A DNA stretch of 64,000 bases. Source: Caulobacterales bacterium (GTDB taxonomy: Bacteria > Pseudomonadota > Alphaproteobacteria > Caulobacterales > Caulobacteraceae). Positions 10,967-18,924 of the stretch are shown piece by piece. The DNA is taken from assembly GCA_016183935.1 (NCBI GenBank), contig JACPDR010000035.1:1-64000 (forward strand), given 5' to 3'. Both the position numbers and the translations under genes were made by a program. Within the stretch, counting starts at the first letter, position 1, and each line of letters begins with the position of its first letter. The notes under the pieces are model-generated. The model saw only the letters and a list, made by a program, of their open reading frames with translations. It was not told the DNA's origin and did no database searches.

Positions 10967-11998
10967 GTGGCGTTTCGCGACGGACCGTTCGAAAATATCA
11001 GGGTGCCGCTGGTCTGGACCGCGGCGGTCGCTGTCGTGGTCGCCGCCGTCGGCTGCGTGCTGCTGCTGATCAGCGACGCCCGGGCCCAGAACTCCCCCTA
11101 CCAGCCGGTGCGCGCCGGCGTCGAAAGCGTGTCCGGCCCGGTGGGCGGCGTGTTCGCGGCCCCGGTCCGCTGGTTCGGCCACGCCTCCGACTATGTCGGC
11201 GGCTATTTCTTCGCCGTCTCCGAGAACCGCCGGCTCAAGCGCGAACTGGCCGAACTGCAGCCGTGGCGCGACCAGGCCATCGCCCTGAAGAACGTCAACG
11301 CCCGCTACGAGGCGATGCTCGGCATCCGGCCCGAGCCGCCGGTCGAGATGCGCACCGCCCGCTCCATCTCCGACACCCGCGGCCCCTTCTCCAAGGCCCG
11401 CCTGCTCGACGTCGGCGCTGCCAAGGGCGTCAAGGTCGGCAATCCGGTGATCAACGAGCACGGCCTGGTCGGCCGGGTGGTCGGAACCTCGAACAACGTC
11501 AGCCGCATGCTGCTGCTGACCGACGTCGCCAGCCGCACCCCCGTGCTGGTCGACCGCACCGACGCCCGCGCCCTGCTGACCGGCGACGGCTCGGGCAATC
11601 CGCGGCTCGAGTTTGTGCGAGGGGTCGGCTCGGTCCAGGTCGGCGACCGCATCCTGTCCTCCGGCGACGGCGGCGGCTTCCCGCGCGGCGTGCCGATCGG
11701 CGTCGCCGCCAAGGGCATCGACGGTTCGTGGCGGGTCAAGCTGTTCAGCGACCGCGGGGCCATCGACTACGTCCGCATCATGCTGTTCGAGGACTTCGGC
11801 CAGCTGATCGGCGCCGACGATCTGAACGCCCCGCCGCTGGCCGCGCTCGACACCCTGGCGGAGGCGACCCCCGCCCAGACCACCGCCATCGCCGACTCCG
11901 CCGCCCGCCGCACCGCCGCGCGCGAGGCCGCCGCACCGGCCACGCTGTCCGCCCAGCCCACGCCGTCAGCCCAGCCCACGCCGGGAGGGACCGAATGA
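10967..11998 (+). CDS. mreC: Rod shape-determining protein MreC
   Basis: A 343-residue bitopic protein that links cytoplasmic MreB to periplasmic PBP2. One N-terminal membrane helix (about 13-36) is followed by a coiled-coil segment (about 80-115, ENRRLKRELAELQPW) and two beta-barrel domains (about 125-285; GVKVGNPVINEHGLVGRVV is typical). The C-terminal 60 residues are Ala/Thr/Pro-rich and contain a duplicated SAQPTP. GTG start with AGGAAGG seven bases upstream. The stop overlaps the mreD start (ATGA), coupling their translation. Confidence 0.95.
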   Translation: MAFRDGPFENIRVPLVWTAAVAVVVAAVGCVLLLISDARAQNSPYQPVRAGVESVSGPVGGVFAAPVRWFGHASDYVGGYFFAVSENRRLKRELAELQPWRDQAIALKNVNARYEAMLGIRPEPPVEMRTARSISDTRGPFSKARLLDVGAAKGVKVGNPVINEHGLVGRVVGTSNNVSRMLLLTDVASRTPVLVDRTDARALLTGDGSGNPRLEFVRGVGSVQVGDRILSSGDGGGFPRGVPIGVAAKGIDGSWRVKLFSDRGAIDYVRIMLFEDFGQLIGADDLNAPPLAALDTLAEATPAQTTAIADSAARRTAAREAAAPATLSAQPTPSAQPTPGGTE

Positions 11999-12513
11999 GA
12001 CGCCCCGTCGCGGTCCGCGTCGTCGGACCGATGCAGTGGATCGTCTATCCGGCCCTGATCGCCGTCGCGGCCACCATCGTCCTCCAGACACCCGTCGAGC
12101 TGTTCGGCCTGCACCTGCCCGAGCCAGTCATCCCCATGGTGCTGGCCTTCGCCTGGCCGCTGATCCGGCCCTCGGTCCTGGCGCCGGCGGTGCTCGTCGT
12201 CCTCGGGCTGGTGCTCGACATCCTGACATGGGGTCCGCTCGGCCTCTGGGGCCTGACCTTCCTGGCCATCTACAGCGTCGTCCTGGCCTCGCGCAGCTTC
12301 CTGGCGGGACAGGACACGGCGGTGCTGTTCGTCTGGTACGCCGCCTGCTGCGCCCTGGCCTTCCTGCTGGCCTATGTGGTCATGCTGTTCATCGCCCCGA
12401 CCCCGGCCAGCCTGATCTCGGTCTTCCTCCAGATCCTGCCGACCCTGCTGCTGTTCCCGTTCGCGCACCGGCTGATCGAACGGTTCGAGGACGGCGACGT
12501 GAGGTTCCGATGA
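11995..12513 (+). CDS. mreD: Rod shape-determining protein MreD
   Basis: A 172-residue inner-membrane protein with about five transmembrane helices and almost no soluble part. Landmarks are an N-terminal helix after MRRPVAVRVVGPMQW, the motif GLVLDILTWGPLGLWGLTFL in the middle, and the cytoplasmic basic end HRLIERFEDGDVRFR. MreD works with MreC to activate the RodA-PBP2 synthase. The start ATG overlaps the mreC stop by 4 bases and its own stop overlaps the mrdA start the same way. Weak sequence conservation is normal for MreD; position in the operon makes the call safe. Confidence 0.93.
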   Translation: MRRPVAVRVVGPMQWIVYPALIAVAATIVLQTPVELFGLHLPEPVIPMVLAFAWPLIRPSVLAPAVLVVLGLVLDILTWGPLGLWGLTFLAIYSVVLASRSFLAGQDTAVLFVWYAACCALAFLLAYVVMLFIAPTPASLISVFLQILPTLLLFPFAHRLIERFEDGDVRFR

Positions 12514-14591
12514 GCTCGGAACCGCACATCTTCTTCGCGGACACCAACGAGCGGCAGGGCTCCTTCCTGCGCCGCACCTTCGTGATGGGCGCGCTGACCA
12601 CCCTCGGCGGCGTGGCCCTGACCGGCCGGTTGGCCCAGCTGCAGGTCTTCCAGGCGGGCGAATACGCCACCCTCGCCACCAACAACCAGTTCAACTTCCG
12701 CCTCGTGCCGCCGCCTCGCGGCCGCATCCTCGACCGCAACGGCGTGGTCATCGCCGGCAACCGCCCCAGTTTCCGCGTGCTGGTCGTCCGCGACGAGACC
12801 AAGGACCTGGACCAGACCCTCGACCTGCTCGGCCGCCTGCTGCCCGACACCCTCGATCGCCGCCGCTCGATCATCCGCGAGGTCAACGCCGCCCCGCGCT
12901 TCAGCCCCGTTCCGGTCAAGAGCGACCTGAGCTGGGAGGAGTTCGCCCGCGTCAACCTCTACGCCAACGAGCTGCCCGGCGTGATGGCCGACATGAACGA
13001 GGCCCGCTACTACCCGTTCGGCGGCTCGTTCGCCCACGTCATCGGCTATGTCGCCAAGCCCAACGACCGCGACATCAAGGCCATCCAGGACCGCGGCGAA
13101 AAGGTTCCGGAGATCCTCTACAACCCCGGCTTCCGCATCGGCCGGCAGGGGGTCGAGAAGGCCTTCGACGCCGACCTGCGCGGCGAGGCCGGCGGCAACC
13201 GGGTCGAGGTCGACGCCCGCGGCCGCGTCGTGGCCGAGGACATCGGCGGGTCCAGGCCCGCCGTTCCGGGCAAGGACATTGTGCTGACCCTCGACGCCGA
13301 CGTGCAGAACCGCGCGCTCGAGGTCTATGGCGAGGAGTCCGGCGGCTGCGTGGTCATGGATGTCCGCAACGGCGACATCCTGTGCATGGTCTCGGCCCCG
13401 TCGTTCGACCCTAACCTGTTCGTCGGCGGCGTGCCGTCCAGCGTCTACAACGCCCTGCGCGATTACGAGCGCCTGCCGCTGCTGGACAAGGCGATCTACG
13501 GCACCTTCCCGCCGGGCTCGACCTTCAAGATGACCTCCGCGCTGGCGTTCCTCAACGCCGGCATCGACCCGACCGAGCGGGTGGTCTGCACCGGCGGCTA
13601 TCGCTACGGCGCCCGCACCTTCCGCTGCTGGCGGGCCGGCGGCCACGGCGCGATGGACATGCACAACGCCATCAAGAACTCCTGCGACACCTATTTCTAT
13701 CACCTGTGCAACCGGGCCGGCGTGGACCGGATCGCCCAGGCGGCAAAGGCCCTGGGCTTCGGCCAGGTGTACGAGATCGGCATCGCCGGCCAGTCCGACG
13801 GCACGGTTCCCTCGACCAAATGGAAGCGCGATTACACAGAAGCGACCAGCTGGGACGACGACGGCACCTGGTATCCGGGTGAGACCCTTTCGGTGGCGAT
13901 CGGGCAGGGGGCGCTCGAGGTGAACGCCCTGCAGCTGGCGGTGATGACCTCCCGCCTCGCCAACGGCCGAAAGGCCGTCCAGCCGCGCCTGGTCAAGTCG
14001 GTCGGCGGCGAGGAACGCGAGGCGGCGGCCGCCTTCCCCGACCTGCCGTTCAGCAAGGAGCATCTGGACATCGTCCGCGGCGGCATGGCGGCCGTGGCCA
14101 ACGACGTCACCGGCACCGCCTACCGCGCGTCCCAGCTTGGCCTCGGCGATATCCAGATGGCGGGCAAAACCGGCACCGCCCAGTCGCGCGACTACAAGCC
14201 CGGCGAGTCGCGAGGCCCCCGCAACGCCCAGTGGACCCGGCGCGACCACGCCCTGTTCGTCGCCTTCGCGCCGCATGACGCGCCGCGCTACGCCATCGCC
14301 CTGATCATTCAGCACGCCCCGGCCGGCGGCGCGGCCGACGCTGCGCCCAAGGCCCGCGAGATCATGAAGACCGTGCTGCTCAAGGATCCCGACATGCGCG
14401 CCCGCATCGAGCGTCCGTTGCCGCCCGAGCCCGTGGCGCCCGCCGGCGTCGACGAGGGCGAGGGCGGGACGGGGCCCGGCGGCGAGGTCACGGGCCCCGC
14501 CGCGGCGGAAGTCGCGCCGCCCCCGGTCACGCGGCCGGCGCCCACCGCCACCTCGGGCCCGCGCCCCTATCTGTCGGAGCCGCGCCGATGA
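12510..14591 (+). CDS. mrdA: Penicillin-binding protein 2 (elongation transpeptidase)
   Basis: A 693-residue class B PBP that crosslinks peptidoglycan during side-wall growth. One membrane anchor (about 23-45) precedes the pedestal domain, with PPPRGRILDRNG (67-78). The transpeptidase domain has the active serine in STFK (337-340), the second motif SCD (391-393) and KTGTAQ (553-558). About 60 residues after the catalytic domain form a Pro/Ala/Gly-rich tail ending LSEPRR, which is longer than in E. coli PBP2. The start overlaps mreD and the stop overlaps mrdB. The partner polymerase is RodA, encoded next. Confidence 0.97.
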   Translation: MSSEPHIFFADTNERQGSFLRRTFVMGALTTLGGVALTGRLAQLQVFQAGEYATLATNNQFNFRLVPPPRGRILDRNGVVIAGNRPSFRVLVVRDETKDLDQTLDLLGRLLPDTLDRRRSIIREVNAAPRFSPVPVKSDLSWEEFARVNLYANELPGVMADMNEARYYPFGGSFAHVIGYVAKPNDRDIKAIQDRGEKVPEILYNPGFRIGRQGVEKAFDADLRGEAGGNRVEVDARGRVVAEDIGGSRPAVPGKDIVLTLDADVQNRALEVYGEESGGCVVMDVRNGDILCMVSAPSFDPNLFVGGVPSSVYNALRDYERLPLLDKAIYGTFPPGSTFKMTSALAFLNAGIDPTERVVCTGGYRYGARTFRCWRAGGHGAMDMHNAIKNSCDTYFYHLCNRAGVDRIAQAAKALGFGQVYEIGIAGQSDGTVPSTKWKRDYTEATSWDDDGTWYPGETLSVAIGQGALEVNALQLAVMTSRLANGRKAVQPRLVKSVGGEEREAAAAFPDLPFSKEHLDIVRGGMAAVANDVTGTAYRASQLGLGDIQMAGKTGTAQSRDYKPGESRGPRNAQWTRRDHALFVAFAPHDAPRYAIALIIQHAPAGGAADAAPKAREIMKTVLLKDPDMRARIERPLPPEPVAPAGVDEGEGGTGPGGEVTGPAAAEVAPPPVTRPAPTATSGPRPYLSEPRR

Positions 14592-15745
14592 CCGCTTCCG
14601 CCCTGACCCGCCCCGGCGAACGCGACCGCCTCTCGACCAAGATCGCCGAACTGGACTGGCGTCTCGTTGGCCTGCTGTGCCTGATCGCCGGCGTCGGCGG
14701 GGCCATGCTCTATTCGATCGCCGGCGGTCGCTGGCAGCCCTGGGCCGCGGACCAGATGATCCGCTTCGGCGTCATGCTGATCGCCATGCTGGGCCTCGCC
14801 ATGGTTCACCCCAAATGGTGGTTCCGCGGCGCCTATCCGCTCTACGGCCTGCTGCTCGTCCTCGTGCTGATGATTGAGTTCACGCCGCTGGGCTATACGG
14901 CCGGGGGCGCGCGGAACTGGCTCAACCTCGGCTTCATGCGCATCCAGCCAGCCGAGTTCATGAAACTGGGCCTCGTTCTGGCTCTGGCGCGCTGGTACCA
15001 CAACCACTCGGCCCAGGATGCCCGCTGGTCGTGGAAACTGCTGATCCCGGCGGGAATGATCGGCCTGCCGTTCCTGCTGGTGGCCAAGCAGCCCGACCTG
15101 GGCTCGGCCATGGTCATCGGGCTGACGGGCGGCGTGATGATGTTCGTGGCAGGCCTCAGCTGGCGGGTCATCGCCGCCGGGGCCGCCGCCGCCGTCGCCG
15201 TCATCCCGCCATTCGTGATGTTCGGCATGCACGAATACCAGCGCAACCGCGTGCTCACCTTCCTGAGCCCCGAGTCCGATCCCGCGGGCACGGGCTACAA
15301 CATCATCCAGTCCAAGATCGCCCTCGGCTCGGGCGGGCTCTTGGGCAAGGGCTACGGCCTGGGCAGCCAGAGCCAGCTCGAATTCCTGCCCGAGCGGCAT
15401 ACCGACTTCATCTTCTCGACCCTGGCCGAGGAGTTCGGTTTCGTCGGCTCGTTCACGGTGCTGGCCTGCTACGTCGCCGTCATCCTGATCGCACTGCGCA
15501 TCGCTTCGCTGGCGCATAGCCATTTCGGCCGCATCGCCGCGGCGGGGATGACGGCCTTCTTCGCCCTGTTCGTGCTGATCAACGGCGCGATGGTCATGGG
15601 GCTGGCGCCGGTCGTCGGCGTGCCGATGCCGCTGCTGTCGTACGGCGGATCGTCGATGATGACGGTGATGATCGGCTTCGGCCTGGTGCTGGCCACGCGC
15701 GTCCACCGCTACGCCGAACTGCCGAAGGGCCACGGGCTGTTCTGA
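14588..15745 (+). CDS. mrdB: Peptidoglycan glycosyltransferase RodA (SEDS family)
   Basis: A 385-residue SEDS protein with about ten transmembrane helices, polymerising lipid II in complex with PBP2. Family motifs include GGARNWLNLGFMRIQPAEFMK (about 110-130, only its parts are diagnostic: RNW and QPAE/K), KQPDLGSAMV in the middle with the catalytically important Asp, and the C-terminal GLAPVVGVPMPLLSYGGSSM with the conserved PLLSYGGS. A short basic N-terminus faces the cytoplasm. The ATG overlaps the mrdA stop. It is the last gene of the shape operon; the next gene starts 28 bases on. Confidence 0.96.
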   Translation: MTASALTRPGERDRLSTKIAELDWRLVGLLCLIAGVGGAMLYSIAGGRWQPWAADQMIRFGVMLIAMLGLAMVHPKWWFRGAYPLYGLLLVLVLMIEFTPLGYTAGGARNWLNLGFMRIQPAEFMKLGLVLALARWYHNHSAQDARWSWKLLIPAGMIGLPFLLVAKQPDLGSAMVIGLTGGVMMFVAGLSWRVIAAGAAAAVAVIPPFVMFGMHEYQRNRVLTFLSPESDPAGTGYNIIQSKIALGSGGLLGKGYGLGSQSQLEFLPERHTDFIFSTLAEEFGFVGSFTVLACYVAVILIALRIASLAHSHFGRIAAAGMTAFFALFVLINGAMVMGLAPVVGVPMPLLSYGGSSMMTVMIGFGLVLATRVHRYAELPKGHGLF

Positions 15746-15773
15746 TCGGGGGCAGAGGCGTTAGGCTGGAGCC

Positions 15774-16262
15774 ATGACCCAAGCCAAAGCCGATTCCGCC
15801 GCCCCCAAAGCCGACGCGCCCGTGGTCGCGCCGGCCTCGATGTTCTCCGACTGCGGCGACGCCCCGTGTCCTGAGCCGGTCCTTCCCGCCGCATCGCCCG
15901 AACAGACCGCCGCCCTGATGGACGGCGTGCGCATGCGCGAGAACCCGGCCGAATGGGCCTTTGTCCGCCTGTCCAAACTGATCGAGGACTTCGAGAAGGG
16001 CCTCGACAAGGACGAGGAGGTGGGCGCCCGCATCGTCGGCCTGCCCGGCGACGGCACCATGTCGATCGACGACGTCGGCTTCTGGGGCCCGGACTTCATC
16101 CTGTTCCTCGGCAAGAACGCCGACGGCCGGCCGGTGCGCCTGATCCAGCACTACGCCCAGATCAACGTCTTCCTCGATATCCGCAAGAAGCCCGAGGAAC
16201 GCCCGGCCCGCCGCATCGGCTTCCAGCTCTCCGAAATGGTCCAGAAGACCAACCCGAAGTGA
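15774..16262 (+). CDS. Conserved alphaproteobacterial hypothetical, DUF6173-like
   Basis: A 162-residue soluble protein with no signal peptide. The first 50 residues are Ala/Pro-rich and contain two cysteines (DCGDAPCPEP); the rest is a compact domain: WAFVRLSKLIEDFEKGLDKD, GARIVGLPGDGTMSIDDVGF, WGPDFILFLGKNADGRPVRL, LIQHYAQINVFL and a basic end RRIGFQLSEMVQ. The pattern recalls DUF6173, a family without known function, but I cannot confirm this without a profile search. It begins 28 bases after rodA and may be read from the same mRNA or its own promoter. Confidence 0.75.
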   Translation: MTQAKADSAAPKADAPVVAPASMFSDCGDAPCPEPVLPAASPEQTAALMDGVRMRENPAEWAFVRLSKLIEDFEKGLDKDEEVGARIVGLPGDGTMSIDDVGFWGPDFILFLGKNADGRPVRLIQHYAQINVFLDIRKKPEERPARRIGFQLSEMVQKTNPK

Positions 16263-16311
16263 GGACCTAGGCAGCGGGGGCCACGGCGACCGACTGCCTA
16301 CCGCCTGATCC

Positions 16312-17286
16312 CTACAGCGAAGCGGCCCAGTCCGTCGCCCGCAGCAGGCTGTCGATGATGCCCGGCTCGGTCGAGGCGTGGCCGGCGTCCTTGACGATGT
16401 CCAGCTTCGCCTCGGGCCAGGCCCGGTGCAGCGCCCAGGCCCCCGACATCGGCGTCACCACGTCGAACCGTCCCTGGGCGATCCAGCACGGGATATGGCG
16501 GATACGCCCGATGTTCTTGAGCAACCAGCCTTCCTCGGGGAAGAAGCCGCCGTTGGTGAAATACCAGTTCTCGATCCGCGCGAAGGCCACCGCGAACTCG
16601 GGCTCGGCGAACTTGTCGGGCTTGGCGTCCGGTCCCTGGACGCTGACCGTCTCGCCTTCCCAGCTCGACCAGGCGATGGCGCAGCGTTCCCGCTCGGCCT
16701 GGTCGTCGCCGATCAGCCGCTTGTAATAGGCCCCCATCAGGTCGTGGCGTTCGTCCTCCGGAATCGGCGCGACGAACCGCTCCCAGGCGTCCGGGAACAG
16801 GTTCGAGGCCCCGTCCTGGTAGAACCACTCAAGTTCGGGCCGGGTCAGCAGGAAGATGCCGCGCAGCACCAGCGCCGCCGCCCGCTCGGGATGGGTGATC
16901 GCATAGGCCATCGACAGCGTCGAACCCCAGCTGCCGCCGAAGACCACCCATTTGTCGATGCCCAGCAGCTCGCGCAGTCGCTCGATGTCCTCGATCAGGG
17001 TCCAGGTGGTGTTGTCCTCCAGAGAGGCGTTCGGCCGGCTGTTGCCGCAGCCGCGCTGATCGAACAGTACGATCCGGTATTTCGACGGATCGAAATAGCG
17101 CCGCATGCCCGGATTGACCGCCCCGCCCGGGCCGCCGTGCAGCACCACGACCGGGAGCCCCTGCGGGTTGCCGCACTCCTCGTAATAGATTTCGTGCACG
17201 CCGGCGGTCGGCATGAAGCCGGTGGCGTAGGGTTCGATCTCGGGAAACAGGTCGCGGCGGGGCGTTTCGGGCACGGGGAAGGCCAT
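16312..17286 (-). CDS. pip: Proline iminopeptidase
   Basis: A 324-residue alpha/beta-hydrolase (peptidase family S33) that removes N-terminal proline from peptides. The oxyanion-hole motif is HGGPGG (50-55), the nucleophile Ser119 lies in GGSWGS, and the acid and base are Asp275 (QGRFDVVTP) and His303 (DAGHAS). DQRGCGNSRP (76-85) and the helical cap are typical of the family. ATG at 17286 is preferred over an in-frame ATG 75 bases upstream since homology starts near FPEIEPY and length then matches the 310-320 norm. It lies 23 bases downstream of the DUF423 gene. Confidence 0.95.
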   Translation of the reverse strand: MAFPVPETPRRDLFPEIEPYATGFMPTAGVHEIYYEECGNPQGLPVVVLHGGPGGAVNPGMRRYFDPSKYRIVLFDQRGCGNSRPNASLEDNTTWTLIEDIERLRELLGIDKWVVFGGSWGSTLSMAYAITHPERAAALVLRGIFLLTRPELEWFYQDGASNLFPDAWERFVAPIPEDERHDLMGAYYKRLIGDDQAERERCAIAWSSWEGETVSVQGPDAKPDKFAEPEFAVAFARIENWYFTNGGFFPEEGWLLKNIGRIRHIPCWIAQGRFDVVTPMSGAWALHRAWPEAKLDIVKDAGHASTEPGIIDSLLRATDWAASL

Positions 17287-17309
17287 ACGGTACTCGGTCT
17301 CGTTTCGTG

Positions 17310-17681
17310 TCAGACGGGGGTGGTTTGTGTCCGCAATGCGGCAAAGCCGATCAAAAGCCAAGCCGCGATCATCAGCAGCCCGCCGACTGGAGCGACCGCG
17401 CCCATGACCGGCAGGCCCAGCAGGGCGACGCCCGAAAGGGCGAGGGCGAAGACCAGGCCGCCCCCGGCGGCCAGCCAGCCGGCGAGGACGATCGTCCGGT
17501 TCCGGACGGGCCAGACGGCGCAGACGAGGGCGAGCACCGCATGCGCCAGCTCGTAGTGTGCGCCGGTGGTCAGCAACGGCTTGACCTGCGGTCCCGCGCC
17601 ATGCGCCGCGAAGGCGCCCACCGCCACGGCGAGCGCGCCGTTCAGCGCGGCGAACGCCGCCAGACTGCGAGACACTGTCAT
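17310..17681 (-). CDS. DUF423 small membrane protein
   Basis: A 123-residue protein with four hydrophobic segments. The DUF423 signature is clear: an N-terminal helix, then GAFAAHGAGP (22-31), a loop with TGAHYELAHAVLAL (39-52), and glycine-rich later helices (GVALLGLPVMGAVAPVGG). The family (YgdD in E. coli) has no established function. It is encoded just upstream of pip on the same strand and is divergent from the MFS gene, with 49 bases between the start codons. Confidence 0.92.
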   Translation of the reverse strand: MTVSRSLAAFAALNGALAVAVGAFAAHGAGPQVKPLLTTGAHYELAHAVLALVCAVWPVRNRTIVLAGWLAAGGGLVFALALSGVALLGLPVMGAVAPVGGLLMIAAWLLIGFAALRTQTTPV

Positions 17682-17730
17682 GAAAAGAACGCTAGCCGAC
17701 AGAAGCCCGCGCGTCTGCTATTCGCCCGCC

Positions 17731-18924
17731 ATGACCGCCGCCCAGCGCCTGGCTTTGCAGTATGTGTTGCTCTTTGGCGCCAGTGGCGTGTCCCTTCCGT
17801 TTGCAGGCCTGTGGTTTCGCGCGCAGGGGTTGAGCGGGGCCGAGATCGGGACCCTGCTGGCCGCCCCCATGCTGGCCCGCGTCGTCACTGGCCCGCTGCT
17901 GGCGGTCTGGGCCGACGGATTTGGCCGCCGCCGCACGCCGATCGCCCTGCTGGGCCTGGCCATGGCGGCCGGCTACGGCGGGGCGGGTCTGGTCGAGGGG
18001 GTCGCGGCCTGGGCGGCGTTCTGGTTCGTCGGCGCGACGGCCGCCGCGGCCCTGATCCCGCTGACCGACGTCCTGACCCTTCGGCTGGCGGCGCGCGAGG
18101 GCTTCAGCTTCTCCCTGCCGCGCGGCTGCGGCTCGGCCGCCTTCGTCGCCGCCAATGTCGGCATGGGCGCGCTGCTGGTGGCCGCGCCGGTCGATGTGAT
18201 CATCGTCTGGGTGACGCTGGCCGCCCTGGGCGTCGCCGCCGTCGCCGCCTTCGCCCTGCCGCCCGAACCGGTCGCCGAAGGGGCGGCGCTGCCCGGGCTC
18301 GAGCGGTTCCACGGCCTCGGCCGCCTGCTCGCCGACCCGGTCTTCCTGACCGCCATCTTCGCTGTCGGCGCCGTTCAGGCCGCCCACGCCTTCCAGTACG
18401 GCTTCTCAGCCATCCTGTGGAAAACCCAGGGGATAAGTGAGGCAGTGACGGGCCAGCTCTGGGCCTTCGGCGTCGGCGTCGAGATCGCCCTGATGTGGAT
18501 GTTCGAGCCGTGGCGCCGCCGCGTCGGGATCGGCCCGTGGAGTCTGCTGATGACGGGCTCGGCCGCGGCGGTGCTGCGCTGGAGCGCCATGGCCTTCGCG
18601 CCGCCGCTGTGGCTGCTCTGGCCGTTGCAGGCCCTGCACGCCCTGACCTTCGCCGCCACCTTCCTGGCCGGGGTGCAGATCGTCGAACGCCTGTCGCCGC
18701 CCGACAGCCAGACAGCGGCCCAGACGCTCAGCTCGGTGCTGTCGGCCGGATTGCTGATCGGTCTCGCCACGGCGGCGTCGGGGCCGCTCTATGATCGCTT
18801 CGGCGCCGGCGGCTACTGGGCCATGGCCGCAATGGCCGTCGCCGGCCTGCTCGCCGCCGTTCCATTGCGGCGCAGGCTGAGCGACGTCAGGCCAGATCGC
18901 CGATCGCGGCGTCCAGCAGCATGA
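17731..18924 (+). CDS. MFS transporter, MFS_1-like (HcaT/nucleoside symporter type)
   Basis: A 397-residue secondary transporter with twelve hydrophobic segments. The N-terminus QYVLLFGASGVSLPFAGLWF and the segment GLSGAEIGTLLAAPMLARVV match the MFS_1-like group, which contains HcaT (3-phenylpropionate) and NupG-like carriers; the loop 2-3 motif is ADGFGRRRTP. Substrate cannot be predicted. ATG at 17731 is chosen since the longer open frame runs back across the DUF423 start. Its 3' end overlaps the convergent tipN stop by 38 bases, so the last 12 codons of both genes share DNA. Confidence 0.88.
   Translation: MTAAQRLALQYVLLFGASGVSLPFAGLWFRAQGLSGAEIGTLLAAPMLARVVTGPLLAVWADGFGRRRTPIALLGLAMAAGYGGAGLVEGVAAWAAFWFVGATAAAALIPLTDVLTLRLAAREGFSFSLPRGCGSAAFVAANVGMGALLVAAPVDVIIVWVTLAALGVAAVAAFALPPEPVAEGAALPGLERFHGLGRLLADPVFLTAIFAVGAVQAAHAFQYGFSAILWKTQGISEAVTGQLWAFGVGVEIALMWMFEPWRRRVGIGPWSLLMTGSAAAVLRWSAMAFAPPLWLLWPLQALHALTFAATFLAGVQIVERLSPPDSQTAAQTLSSVLSAGLLIGLATAASGPLYDRFGAGGYWAMAAMAVAGLLAAVPLRRRLSDVRPDRRSRRPAA

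Noticed and set aside
13680..13688. SCD instead of SxN in PBP2 as a mutated motif
   Set aside because: SxD is common in elongation PBP2 proteins.
12372..14315. 647-codon minus-strand frame opposite mrdA
   Set aside because: No start context or motif, and it runs against an intact PBP2 in an overlapped operon.
16267..16299. AGGCAG/CTGCCT hairpin as terminator between the DUF6173-like gene and pip
   Set aside because: Only a six-base stem with a long loop and no T-run; too weak to call.
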